Below, piece after piece: positions 24,678 to 32,872 of a stretch of DNA of 33,927 nt (positions within the stretch are counted from its first letter, which is position 1; every line of letters starts with the position of its first letter). The notes beneath the pieces are model-generated. The model worked only from the letters and a program-made list of their open reading frames with translations. It did no database searches and was not told the DNA's origin. The translations under genes were made by a program, and so were the position numbers. The DNA comes from Oscillatoriaceae cyanobacterium M7585_C2015_266 (lineage in GTDB: Bacteria; Cyanobacteriota; Cyanobacteriia; Cyanobacteriales; Oscillatoriaceae), in assembly GCA_015295835.1 (NCBI GenBank), contig DVEG01000012.1:1-33927 (forward strand), given 5' to 3'.

Positions 24678-26999
24678 TTAAATATTTTGTAATAACATAG
24701 ATTGAATAGTTGAAATAGGAACTTTGCCAAAATATTCACGTCGAAAATTTTCTTCTTTTACTGCGTCAAAAAATGCCAAAATAGCACTATTTTTTTGAGA
24801 TGGAGAAATATTTTCAAATTCGGGAGAATAGCGCAATAGCACATTATCTTCGAAGTGCGAAACTTGAAAACCAATTTGGGAGAGAATTTGTAGCCCTATG
24901 AGTAAAGTGCGAGCGCTGATACCAACTTTATTACACAATTGCGAGCGTTTGACAAGGCTTTGAGTGCGGTTCAGATATTTAGCAACACCTACCAGTCTTT
25001 TCCAAATTAAATCTGGTGGCAAGATTTCAGGTTTAGAATAAGCGATCGCCAATTTTTGCTGCCGAGAAAGAGCCAGTCGAAATAAATTTTGCAACTCTTC
25101 CCAACTTGTCGGACATTCATTAACGAATAGAAAAGATTCTGAATTTCCGTTAAATTCTTGAGAACGCAAATCCACAATCCAATCCGGCGGAATAACTTCC
25201 TTGAATTTCACCCCCTCAGTAGAGCGCACAGCTATCAACCGCACCTCATAGTCTTTTTTTTTCATATTATAATCAAGTTCAACGAGCGCATCACACCGCC
25301 CCGCCGGAACTTCATATTTATAATGTCCCCTCCACACCCCAGAAAACCCAGCATCCTTCGAGTCATCTTTAATTTTAAACTTCGTTTTAATATATTCAAT
25401 CTTTTTCCCGTTTACATCCTTAATATTTTCATCCTGGAGATTTTCAAACATACAATTTCTAATCAGTAATCGCGGAACTGGATTGCCTATGCCGCAGGGT
25501 TCTAATAATTTCAATTCGCGAAATAGTGACTTTCCCAATTCCGCCACAGTAACCGTCAAATCAGCTTGCACACTTGGCTCCTTCAAAGCCACCATATCTT
25601 CCAGTTGCTGCCGCAATTGCCGATTAATTGATTCAGCAAATATGGTGATATTTTCCACAGGCAAACTCAACCCAGCCGCCATCGGATGACCACCAAATCG
25701 GTAAAGCAAGTGAGCATGTTCTTTCACCAACTGATATAAATCGATTTCAGAGACAGAGCGAGCTGAGCCGCGCGCAAGTCTGGGTTCTCCATTTGAAGTT
25801 TGTTCCGTACTTAATAAAATAGTAGGACGCCCGTATTCCTCAGCAATTTGACTGGCGACTAAACCGAGTACACCTATGTGCCATTGGGGGTCATCGAGAA
25901 CAATCACACAGGTTGTGGATAAGTCTAATTTTTCTAGCTTAGCTTTCACTTGTTTGGTAACTTCCTTCTGTAACGATTGGCGTCTAGCATTTGCCAATTC
26001 AGCCTTTTCGGCTAGTTCCTGACAGTATTGTTCGTCGCGACTGGTGAGCAATTCGACGCAGAAGGTAGCGTCTCCGTAAATGCGACTGACGGCATTGATA
26101 CGAGGACCAATTCCGAAAGAGATATCAGTAGGGCGAGCGCCATTTCTCTTGCATAATTCCAGCAAGCAGGCGACTCCTGGGCGAGTTCTTTCTTCTAGCT
26201 GCTTTTGTAGGCGAGCAATGCCGAGCTGCGCCAAATAGCGACAGTCGCCGCTCAGTTGCACTAAATCCGCAATCAATCCGATCGCAACTAAATCTAGCAA
26301 ATCCTCTACAGGGCGCCTTGGCACATCTGGCAAAGTCATATAGAGCGCTTCCACCAGTTTATAAGCCACTGCCACCCCAGAAAGATTTTGCAAAGGATGA
26401 GCAACTGGCAAATAGCGAGGATTAATAATCGCCACCACCTGTGGGCGCTGGGCAGGCAACTTGTGGTGATCCGTGACAATAATATCGATTCCCAATTCCG
26501 CAGCGTACTCAATTTCTTCTAAATTCGTGCTGCCGGTATCGCACGTCACGATTAGCTTGACGCCTGATTTAGCAAGAAAATCAATTCCCTGACGGTTTAG
26601 CCCATGGCATTCCTTCAACCTATCGGGCACATAGTAACTCAGTTGCTGATGCTGCTGAAAAAATTCACCTAATCCATCCCACAGTACTGCAGTTGCGGTA
26701 ATGCCGTCGGCATCAAAATCTCCCCAAATGGCTACTTTTTCTTTATTTTTGAAGGCGCTCTGTAATCGCTCTACAGCCCAGTGCATCTCCTGCCCAAATT
26801 CAAATGGACTAGCTGGCTGTACCAACTTGGGATTGAGAAATTCAGCTAATTTTTGGCAATCTTTTATTCCTCGCTGCCAGAGTAACTGTGCTGCATAATG
26901 CCCCGATATATCCGGCGCATGTTTTCTGACTTCCTGAAGAAACCACTCAGGCGGTTGAATCACTGGCTGAATAAGCCATCGTAGAGGTTGAGCAGACAT
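24678..26999 (-). CDS. recJ: Single-stranded-DNA-specific exonuclease RecJ
   Basis: A 773-residue RecJ, a 5'-3' exonuclease for single-stranded DNA in recombination and mismatch repair. The DHH-domain motifs are present: D94, D96 and D98 in WGDFDADGITA, CDTGSTN, D177-H178-H179 in VTDHHKLP, INPRY, and GIGPRINAVSRI; then DHHA1 with RFGGHPMAAGLSL (the GGH motif). The protein is about 200 residues longer than E. coli RecJ; the extra C-terminal part has a region PTSWEELQNLFRLALSRQQK and a helix-turn-helix-like tail, as I recall from other cyanobacterial RecJ. It is last in a run of five minus-strand genes, with 122 nt before it. Confidence 0.94.
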   Translation of the reverse strand: MSAQPLRWLIQPVIQPPEWFLQEVRKHAPDISGHYAAQLLWQRGIKDCQKLAEFLNPKLVQPASPFEFGQEMHWAVERLQSAFKNKEKVAIWGDFDADGITATAVLWDGLGEFFQQHQQLSYYVPDRLKECHGLNRQGIDFLAKSGVKLIVTCDTGSTNLEEIEYAAELGIDIIVTDHHKLPAQRPQVVAIINPRYLPVAHPLQNLSGVAVAYKLVEALYMTLPDVPRRPVEDLLDLVAIGLIADLVQLSGDCRYLAQLGIARLQKQLEERTRPGVACLLELCKRNGARPTDISFGIGPRINAVSRIYGDATFCVELLTSRDEQYCQELAEKAELANARRQSLQKEVTKQVKAKLEKLDLSTTCVIVLDDPQWHIGVLGLVASQIAEEYGRPTILLSTEQTSNGEPRLARGSARSVSEIDLYQLVKEHAHLLYRFGGHPMAAGLSLPVENITIFAESINRQLRQQLEDMVALKEPSVQADLTVTVAELGKSLFRELKLLEPCGIGNPVPRLLIRNCMFENLQDENIKDVNGKKIEYIKTKFKIKDDSKDAGFSGVWRGHYKYEVPAGRCDALVELDYNMKKKDYEVRLIAVRSTEGVKFKEVIPPDWIVDLRSQEFNGNSESFLFVNECPTSWEELQNLFRLALSRQQKLAIAYSKPEILPPDLIWKRLVGVAKYLNRTQSLVKRSQLCNKVGISARTLLIGLQILSQIGFQVSHFEDNVLLRYSPEFENISPSQKNSAILAFFDAVKEENFRREYFGKVPISTIQSMLLQNI

Positions 27000-27121
27000 T
27001 TTTTTGTCAAATCCCTGTTACAGTTTTTTTATTTTTACTTAAGTTGTTACTAGAAAACTATGAACGGGTTGAGTAATTAGTAATGGTTGTTGAAATAAAA
27101 TTGAAATAAAATAAGTAAGTA

Positions 27122-27790
27122 TTAAGTATGTGAATTTAAATCTTCAGATTCTGCTATTATGGCATTTAGGGAAACTTCAGCGGCAATGACTTCAGGCTGT
27201 CGCGGTGCCCTTCCTGCTCTTGAGCGCATTTTCCCAGATTTAGTAATTTTTTGCGTTTTTTCCCGCTTACGTTCTTTTGCTAATAGTTTTTTATAACGTT
27301 CGTGTTTACTTAAATTCATCGATAAGAAAATGTGTTCGCGGGTGTTGCCAAAACCTTTGCGAGTAAAAAAATTGACTGCTGGAATATTTGCAGGATCGGT
27401 GTCTGCTAGCATGAAACGCACTCCATCTTCTATCATCCGTTCTACTAATTTATCAACTAATTTGTCTGCAATTCCCCGCCGCTGAAATCGTGGACTAACT
27501 CCTAGCCAGATAATATATCCATAAGTCCAAGATGCTTTACTGATGACTGTTCCCAATACGAAACCGGCTAGCTGTTCGTCGACTTCTGCTACTAGGCAGT
27601 ATTCGGGATCGGTGTTGTACAAGCCGATTACTTCCCATTCATCCCATGTTCGATATAAGTAAGGGTATAAATCACTGGTAAATAGTTCTTCTCCCAAGTG
27701 ATATACAGGTGCAAGGTCATCTATTTCTAATTCACGAATGTTAATGGCAAGGGAATTACTAGAGTCGTTACTTTTATTAGAGTCAACCAT
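27122..27790 (-). CDS. GNAT family N-acetyltransferase
   Basis: A 222-residue GNAT-fold protein. The acetyl-CoA-binding core is IIWLGVSPRFQRRGIADKLV (motif A, with QRRGIA), followed by MIEDGVRFMLADTDPANIPA and FFTRKGF (motif B). N-terminal strands are IRELEIDDLAPVYHLGEELF and CLVAEVDEQLAGFVLG. After residue about 168 a basic tail (KKLLAKERKREKTQKITKSG) and an acidic end extend beyond the usual RimI length. The similarity to RimI suggests a protein or small-molecule acceptor, but the substrate is not evident. Confidence 0.85.
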   Translation of the reverse strand: MVDSNKSNDSSNSLAINIRELEIDDLAPVYHLGEELFTSDLYPYLYRTWDEWEVIGLYNTDPEYCLVAEVDEQLAGFVLGTVISKASWTYGYIIWLGVSPRFQRRGIADKLVDKLVERMIEDGVRFMLADTDPANIPAVNFFTRKGFGNTREHIFLSMNLSKHERYKKLLAKERKREKTQKITKSGKMRSRAGRAPRQPEVIAAEVSLNAIIAESEDLNSHT

Positions 27791-27869
27791 AAATTAAGTG
27801 GTGTATTTGTCTAGGCGCCAGAGTCGAGGTAATCATTTACTGTATTGACTACTAATTTTTCTTCCTCGC

Positions 27870-28658
27870 TTACAGGCAGATTTCTTCTATATTAGCTAGA
27901 TTCGAGTAAGCGGTTAAAGCGATCGCTTCTTCTTTCTGAATACGAGAGCGCTCGCACCGAATAGCAAATTTACAATCTATGCACTTTCTACTATTTGGAT
28001 CTACTTGCGGAAACTGCTCTCCCTTTTCCATATATTTATCCAGCCAATCTTTTAACCTTTCCAGCCACATTGTTAAATATTTTTCTGTTTTCTTATGCTG
28101 TTCTTTATTGTAATCAAAATTCAACCTTTGCGGCCGCTCCCCTTTATTGGTACGAACAAACCAATAAGTCATCGAAATTTGTTCAGGCAAATACTCGCTT
28201 GTTTCTGCCAAAACATACAAATAAAGTCGCGTTTGCCAATTCTGTGCTAATTTCTGCTGCTCTTGAGGATGCGGATAAGTTTTCCAATCTAAAATTTGTG
28301 CTTTTTTAGCATCGGCAATCAAAAGGTCATACACAACTGTCAGTACATATCCTTTAAAATCCATAGTCCGAGAATACTCGGCTTGACGAAAAGTTTCACT
28401 GTCACGATTCGGTGCAAAAATTTCCGGTGCTGCCTTCAAAAAAGCTGTAAAACAATTTTTCATTTGCGAGTTTTCCCGCACAAGCAAATCTATAGGCAAA
28501 CCTAATTCGCGCTGTTGCATCAGCAAGTGAAAGCGACTTCCCCACGGCCGTTCTTGCTGAGCAGGAGTTAAGGGAGAATCTAGTTGCTCTAGATAAATGT
28601 GTTGAAATTTGCGGGGACAAGTTTCGAGAAGATTTAACAATCTTTGGTATATTATCAT
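27870..28658 (-). CDS. PD-(D/E)XK nuclease family protein with probable Fe-S cysteines
   Basis: A 262-residue RecB/Cas4-type nuclease domain protein. Motifs: SRFHLLMQQ with the RecB-type H44, D111 in VYDLLIAD, the D124-W-K126 catalytic core in ILDWKTYPH, and Q142 in NWQTRLYLYVLAE. C14 near the N-terminus and C226, C229 and C235 in CIDCKFAIRCERS have the spacing of the four-Cys Fe-S clusters seen in Cas4 and AddB. It is not accompanied by cas genes or a CRISPR array, so it is not assigned as Cas4. It lies between the PAP/fibrillin gene (42 nt) and the GNAT gene (79 nt) on the same strand. A role in DNA repair is plausible given the nearby recJ. Confidence 0.8.
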   Translation of the reverse strand: MIIYQRLLNLLETCPRKFQHIYLEQLDSPLTPAQQERPWGSRFHLLMQQRELGLPIDLLVRENSQMKNCFTAFLKAAPEIFAPNRDSETFRQAEYSRTMDFKGYVLTVVYDLLIADAKKAQILDWKTYPHPQEQQKLAQNWQTRLYLYVLAETSEYLPEQISMTYWFVRTNKGERPQRLNFDYNKEQHKKTEKYLTMWLERLKDWLDKYMEKGEQFPQVDPNSRKCIDCKFAIRCERSRIQKEEAIALTAYSNLANIEEICL

Positions 28659-28700
28659 AAAGTAGTAATTTATCTCACAAAAGTAAGATTTTCAAGCTCT

Positions 28701-29291
28701 CTAATTTAAACCTTTGGTCAAAACAAACACACTGCCCTCATTGCCGCGAGCAATCCTCAAGTCTTCGTCTAAATAAGTAATATCTAGCCAGCCTTGCTGT
28801 TCGCGGCTGTTGAGAGGGAAATCGAGGGCGGTAAATTTTTTGCCTGTTTCGATTTCAAAGATATAGTCGCAGGGAGATTTATAGCCGATTAGACGCTGTA
28901 ATCCGATAATTGCGCGGTTGAATTTTACTTGTACTCGGCGCTGTGAAATTGGTTCAAAACTAGCGACAACACTGACAATGCTTTCCAGATAGGGTAAACC
29001 ATAAATTTCAGCAATATTATAAACTTTGGCTTCGCGAGCGCGGATGCACTGATAGACTTGTCCCAATTTGGCGAAGGGCAAGCGATCTAATCCCAAGATA
29101 CCGCGACTGGTGGTGTAGAGCAAGCGCCAATTGCCATCTAGTAAATCGAGGGCTTCTACGGGGCGGGGGGTGGGGTTGCGATCTTCTAGCTGAGCTATAC
29201 TGGCAAGGATGACTAATTTATCGCTTTCGCTTGCTAAAAGACCTCGATTTTTGCCAGCGATCGCTTCAAGTAAATTATCTTTGCCTATCAT
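28701..29291 (-). CDS. PAP/fibrillin family protein (plastid lipid-associated type)
   Basis: A 196-residue member of the PAP/fibrillin (plastoglobulin) family, lipocalin-like lipid-associated proteins of cyanobacteria and plastids. Recognised from LDLLDGNWRLLYTTSRGILG, LGQVYQCI, VQVKFNRAIIGLQRLIGY and the LDITYLDEDLRIARGNEGSV ending. Members are tied to thylakoid lipid stability and stress, but exact activity is mostly unknown. There is no signal peptide or membrane segment. Its ATG overlaps the stop of the upstream glycosyltransferase gene by one base (TAATG), which suggests translational coupling. Confidence 0.9.
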   Translation of the reverse strand: MIGKDNLLEAIAGKNRGLLASESDKLVILASIAQLEDRNPTPRPVEALDLLDGNWRLLYTTSRGILGLDRLPFAKLGQVYQCIRAREAKVYNIAEIYGLPYLESIVSVVASFEPISQRRVQVKFNRAIIGLQRLIGYKSPCDYIFEIETGKKFTALDFPLNSREQQGWLDITYLDEDLRIARGNEGSVFVLTKGLN

Positions 29292-30979
29292 TAATTTCTA
29301 CCCCAATGAGTTTCTATTCGCAGGATATCGAATTTTAAAAGGTATACTAGGGTGCGATAGAGATAGGGCTTAGGGCTGTTTGAGGCGAATCGGCTGAAAA
29401 TTTCCCCAACAGATAGCGGGCCTTGTTCTGCGAGCGCTGCTATAATTTGATCAATCTGCGCCAGTGGGAGTCTTTTATCAGGCCCATAACTGGTAAACCG
29501 GATACTTCTGATTTGTTGCAAAGCTTCTGTTGTTGCCATTTCTCCCAAACCCAATACCAAATCATCTCTGAGGCGAGCGCTGGAATAGTGGGAGAATAAC
29601 CGGAAAGGGTCATCGCAAAGCGGATAAGGCGGCGTATCAAAAGCGGCAGGCACAATTTCGGGAGAATGGGCGCGAATTTCTGCCAATTCTTGCCAGAGTT
29701 GCTCATAAGTAGGGATAATTACTTTCCAGTCATAAATTTCCCTTGCCCGCATGCGTCCATTTTCTCCCAGGCGCTGTCTAAGGTTGCGATCGCTAATTAA
29801 AATAGTTAGGGCTTGAGCGCAGGCGTCCACATCTACAGCTGTAGCCAGAGCGACATGACCGATATAAGTACCGTAATTTAAAGTTTCCGTAACATAGAGT
29901 TCTGCGAAATCAAGCCCGGATAGAGGCGGTGGTGTCAGTGTCGGAATTTTAAAGCCGTCGATTTCATGCCGCACCGACTCTTGATAGCCATTCCAATCGG
30001 AAACCACCACTGGCAAGCCCGCCGCCATCGCTTCTATAGGCGTCAGTCCGAAAGTTTCTTGAACATTATCTGCTAGAGAGATAAAAATATCGGCAATATA
30101 CCAGATATCGGAACGAATCTGGCGATCGCGACCGTCAAGAAAAATTATATTTACCGACGGGCAAAAGAATTTAGGACTATTTTTAAAATCACTTTCATCT
30201 CTTACGTCGTCAAACCAGCCCGCTTGGATGAGGTGGACTTTGGCGCCTGTTGTTTGGGCTGCGCGTTCTACCGCCAGATACATAGGCACCGGGTGGGCTT
30301 TGGCTGAAAAAATTAATCGTCCGACAAATAAAATAACGATATCGTTTTCCGAGATCCCAAATTTTTGACGCCAAGTAGCGCGTTTGGCGAGGGCCTCATT
30401 TCCTGTTGCGAAAGCATCGCAATTGATCCCCAGGGGGATAACTGGCAATTGTAGTACCGCCTCTGCTTTACCGCCAGTTCGCTGTGCTAAGTACTCGCCC
30501 CACGTTTGCAGTAACTGTTCGACTGCTGTCTTTACTGCCTTGGAAGTGCAGATTACAGCATCCCAGGGCTGCACTGGTGCGAGCGCTAGTTCTGCAAGTA
30601 CTTTCATCGCCGCCTTTGTGGCGATCGTGTGTGTCACTCCACAAATGCTATACGCCCTCTGGGAAGCAAAACGCCGTTGCCAAACCAGTTCAATAATATC
30701 GGGATCAGGCTTATAGAGAGTTCCCACTTCCGCTAAACTTGTTGGCTCATTCGCAGACAGCCAGCGCACGGGACGAGGCTTTTTGGCCCAAGGATGAATT
30801 AGGTTGCAAAATTCTGAGAAATCTTGACGGGTTTTTGCGTAACAGTATAAGCGCTCTGCTGTTCCGTACTCAACTAAACCTCTAAGAAAGCCTTCTCCCG
30901 CTGCTTGACGACCGAGTAATTTTTTGCCACTTGTATCATAAGCATCTCTAATATAATGAACCGCTGCCGTCTTCCCCAT
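29291..30979 (-). CDS. Glycosyltransferase (GT4/GT1 type) with C-terminal winged-helix-like extension
   Basis: A 562-residue GT-B fold glycosyltransferase. The acceptor-side N-terminus is VHYIRDAYDTSGKKLLGRQA; the donor-binding half begins at IVILFVGRLIFSAKAHPVPM and has the E-x7-E motif in ETFGLTPIEAMAAGLPVVVS (about 305-325). The last 60 residues (IDQIIAALAEQGPLSVGEIF to LVYLLKFDILRI) look like a small winged-helix-type domain that is not part of the usual GT-B fold. The sugar and acceptor are not identifiable. Start at the ATG 30979 (MGKTAAVHY); an upstream in-frame ATG at 31039 would add 20 unconvincing residues. It is first in the minus-strand group and overlaps the fibrillin gene by one base. 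Confidence 0.85.
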   Translation of the reverse strand: MGKTAAVHYIRDAYDTSGKKLLGRQAAGEGFLRGLVEYGTAERLYCYAKTRQDFSEFCNLIHPWAKKPRPVRWLSANEPTSLAEVGTLYKPDPDIIELVWQRRFASQRAYSICGVTHTIATKAAMKVLAELALAPVQPWDAVICTSKAVKTAVEQLLQTWGEYLAQRTGGKAEAVLQLPVIPLGINCDAFATGNEALAKRATWRQKFGISENDIVILFVGRLIFSAKAHPVPMYLAVERAAQTTGAKVHLIQAGWFDDVRDESDFKNSPKFFCPSVNIIFLDGRDRQIRSDIWYIADIFISLADNVQETFGLTPIEAMAAGLPVVVSDWNGYQESVRHEIDGFKIPTLTPPPLSGLDFAELYVTETLNYGTYIGHVALATAVDVDACAQALTILISDRNLRQRLGENGRMRAREIYDWKVIIPTYEQLWQELAEIRAHSPEIVPAAFDTPPYPLCDDPFRLFSHYSSARLRDDLVLGLGEMATTEALQQIRSIRFTSYGPDKRLPLAQIDQIIAALAEQGPLSVGEIFSRFASNSPKPYLYRTLVYLLKFDILRIETHWGRN

Positions 30980-31074
30980 CCTTATCCTACACTCCTGTGT
31001 TGAAATTATTAGAGAGCAAGCTGGCATCCGATAACCCACATCGTTTCTTCCAGCTCTTGTAAAATCAATTGTGA

Positions 31075-31103
31075 TTCACACTTTCAAAAAAGTAAGTTAT
31101 AAT
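31075..31103 (+). promoter_or_regulatory. Sigma70-type promoter of the DUF3134 gene
   Basis: TTCACA (31075-31080) and a perfect TATAAT (31098-31103) are separated by 17 nt, 45 nt before the DUF3134 ATG. The -35 box overlaps the palindrome TGTGA-T-TCACA (31070-31080), a possible regulator site. The start of transcription would be near 31110. Confidence 0.65.
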
Positions 31104-31147
31104 CTTGTATTGCCTGTATCCGTAGAGAAACTAGGTGAGCGTTTCAG

Positions 31148-31396
31148 ATGTATAATCCTTCTTTGCGGGAGGAACCCCGTCACTTACCAGCCCAGATAAT
31201 TCCATTAAAGCAAGAGTCATCTATTTTAGACTGGCTAGAGAGTACGGGTCGCTTGCTCGCGCGCGACGTCCACGAACCCGATAGTTATTTAGATGATGAC
31301 GATGTGGAAATATCCGAATTGATGTCAGGGGATGAAGTGGCATACGATCTTGAGGACGAGGAACTTGAAGACGAAGATCTAGATCTAGAAGAATAG
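31148..31396 (+). CDS. DUF3134 family protein, acidic
   Basis: An 82-residue soluble protein of the cyanobacterial DUF3134 family, unknown function. The conserved core is NPSLREEPRHLPAQIIPLKQ, then SSILDWLESTGRLLARDV. The remainder is extremely acidic (DDDDVEISELMSGDEVAYDL and a run of Glu/Asp/Leu to the stop). It has its own good promoter 45 nt upstream and is divergent from the glycosyltransferase gene. A binding role through the acidic tail is speculation. Confidence 0.85.
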   Translation: MYNPSLREEPRHLPAQIIPLKQESSILDWLESTGRLLARDVHEPDSYLDDDDVEISELMSGDEVAYDLEDEELEDEDLDLEE

Positions 31397-31464
31397 GGAA
31401 AAAGATATAAGTGGAGAGTGGGAATGTTGAGGGTAAAGTAAAGAAAAATTTATTTTATTACTTG

Positions 31465-31500
31465 CCTTTTCTTCTCTCTCTCCCCCTTTCTTCTTCTCCT
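31465..31500 (+). repeat. 36-nt uninterrupted pyrimidine tract
   Basis: Thirty-six consecutive C/T bases lie between the DUF3134 stop and the terminator hairpin. Such tracts may bind Rho or other single-strand binding proteins or form triplex DNA; no direct evidence here. Confidence 0.5.
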
Positions 31501-31539
31501 ACTTCGGATATGGTTATTTGCAAATACCAATATACTGAG

Positions 31540-31579
31540 AGCCTCTGGCGGGATTAACCGGAAAGAAGAGGCTGTTTTT
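31540..31579 (+). terminator. Terminator upstream of mraY
   Basis: AGCCTCT (31540-31546) pairs with AGAGGCT (31567-31573) over a 20-nt loop, followed by GTTTTTA (31574-31580). It probably ends the DUF3134 transcript 35 nt before the mraY start. Confidence 0.65.
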
Positions 31580-31613
31580 AGCATTAGGGTTGTGTGGAGT
31601 GAAATAGGATTCT

Positions 31614-32759
31614 GTGGACGCTAAATTATTATTTTCTTCTAGAAGTTTATTAAATTTCTCAGGCACCACTCTTTTCTGGCTATTGGGTATCGGGCTGAGC
31701 ATTGCGGCAGTGATTTTTGATTACACATCTGGTGGGTTCGAGAGACTGGAACTGTCGTTGACGCTACCTATGCTCATTTGCGCAGTGAGTGTATCTCTAA
31801 TCGGCGCTTGGGTAGTTCCCCTTTTACAGCGGCTGAAAGCAGGACAAGTGATTCGGGAAGATGGCCCTCAAGCCCACTTGAAAAAAGCAGGGACGCCAAC
31901 TATGGGGGGCATCTTTTTTGTGCCAGTGGGGATTCTAGTGGCGCTGATTTGGTCGTTTGCTTCCCCTACAGTGCAGGCAGCGGATAAATTATCTGTGCTA
32001 GCGGTATCAGCTCTGACTTTGGCTTACGGTTTTATCGGCTGGCTGGATGACTGGCAGATCCTGCGTCGTAAATCGAATAAGGGTATTTCTCCTCAGATGA
32101 AACTGGCGCTGCAATTTGGTTTTGGAGCGCTATTTTGCCTTTGGACAGCTTTACAAGTTTATTTCTATCAGTCTATACCGGCGGAAAATATTACAGCGAT
32201 CGCTTTTCCCTTTGGTTTGATTTTGCCTTTGGCATGGCTGTTTTGGCCGCTGGCAGAGTTTGCCCTCGTTGCTGAAAGTAATGCAACAAATATTACTGAT
32301 GGCGTCGATGGATTGATGGCTGGCATGGGAGCGATCGCTCTGCTCGGTTTAGGGGCGATCGTTGCCCCCACCACCCCCGGTTTGGCCCTTTTCTGCGCTT
32401 GCATGAGCGGTAGTTGTCTCGGCTTTGTCTCCCATAACCGTAATCCTGCCCGTGTCTTCATGGGCGATACCGGTTCTCTCGCCCTAGGAGGCGCTTTGGC
32501 TGCCGTGGCCATCCTCACTAACACTCTATGGCCACTTTTTCTGATTAGCGGTATTTTCTTTGTCGAATCTCTATCTGTGATTGCTCAAGTGGCTTATTAC
32601 AAAGCAACAAAAGGCCCCGATGGCATCGGCAAGCGTCTTTTCAAAATGGCACCCTTCCATCACCATTTAGAACTTTCTGGCTGGTCAGAATTGAAAATTG
32701 TTGGTGTATTTTACGTCCTGGAAGCTTTTCTCGTTATCTTAGCGCTGGCATTTCGTTAA
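31614..32759 (+). CDS. mraY: Phospho-N-acetylmuramoyl-pentapeptide-transferase
   Basis: A 381-residue MraY, the polytopic enzyme that transfers phospho-MurNAc-pentapeptide to undecaprenyl phosphate to give lipid I. About ten membrane segments. Signatures: EDGPQAHLKKAGTPTMGGIF, FIGWLDDWQI, NATNITDGVDGLMAGMGAIA, RVFMGDTGSLALGGALAAVA and APFHHHLELSGWSE with the triple His. Full length for the family. The start is a GTG at 31614 with TAGGA 4 nt before it. In many bacteria mraY sits in the mur/fts cluster; here it stands alone, as is common in cyanobacteria. Confidence 0.96.
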   Translation: MDAKLLFSSRSLLNFSGTTLFWLLGIGLSIAAVIFDYTSGGFERLELSLTLPMLICAVSVSLIGAWVVPLLQRLKAGQVIREDGPQAHLKKAGTPTMGGIFFVPVGILVALIWSFASPTVQAADKLSVLAVSALTLAYGFIGWLDDWQILRRKSNKGISPQMKLALQFGFGALFCLWTALQVYFYQSIPAENITAIAFPFGLILPLAWLFWPLAEFALVAESNATNITDGVDGLMAGMGAIALLGLGAIVAPTTPGLALFCACMSGSCLGFVSHNRNPARVFMGDTGSLALGGALAAVAILTNTLWPLFLISGIFFVESLSVIAQVAYYKATKGPDGIGKRLFKMAPFHHHLELSGWSELKIVGVFYVLEAFLVILALAFR

Positions 32760-32783
32760 GTTTTATTATCTTCAATAACTTTC

Positions 32784-32812
32784 TTCTTTTACATCCCACT
32801 AACTGCTATAAT
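32784..32812 (+). promoter_or_regulatory. Candidate extended -10 promoter of the GT2 gene
   Basis: TGCTATAAT (32804-32812) is an extended -10 element with a perfect TATAAT. The -35 region 17 nt upstream (TTCTTT, 32784-32789) is weak. The GT2 start codon is 60 nt downstream. Confidence 0.4.
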
Positions 32813-32872
32813 TCAAAAGTTAGTTTCTACTTGAATTTAGCAGGGGATGTATTTATATTTTAAATAAAAAAT

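Noticed and set aside
27870-28658. Cas4 of a CRISPR-Cas locus
   Set aside because: No other cas gene and no repeat-spacer array nearby; only the nuclease fold and the Cys pattern are shared.
31070-31080. CRP (SyCRP1) binding site
   Set aside because: Half-sites TGTGA and TCACA are 1 nt apart; CRP sites need 6 nt between them.
32168-32524. 118-codon open frame opposite mraY
   Set aside because: Antisense to a strongly conserved membrane gene; composition reflects reverse reading of Gly/Ala-rich codons.
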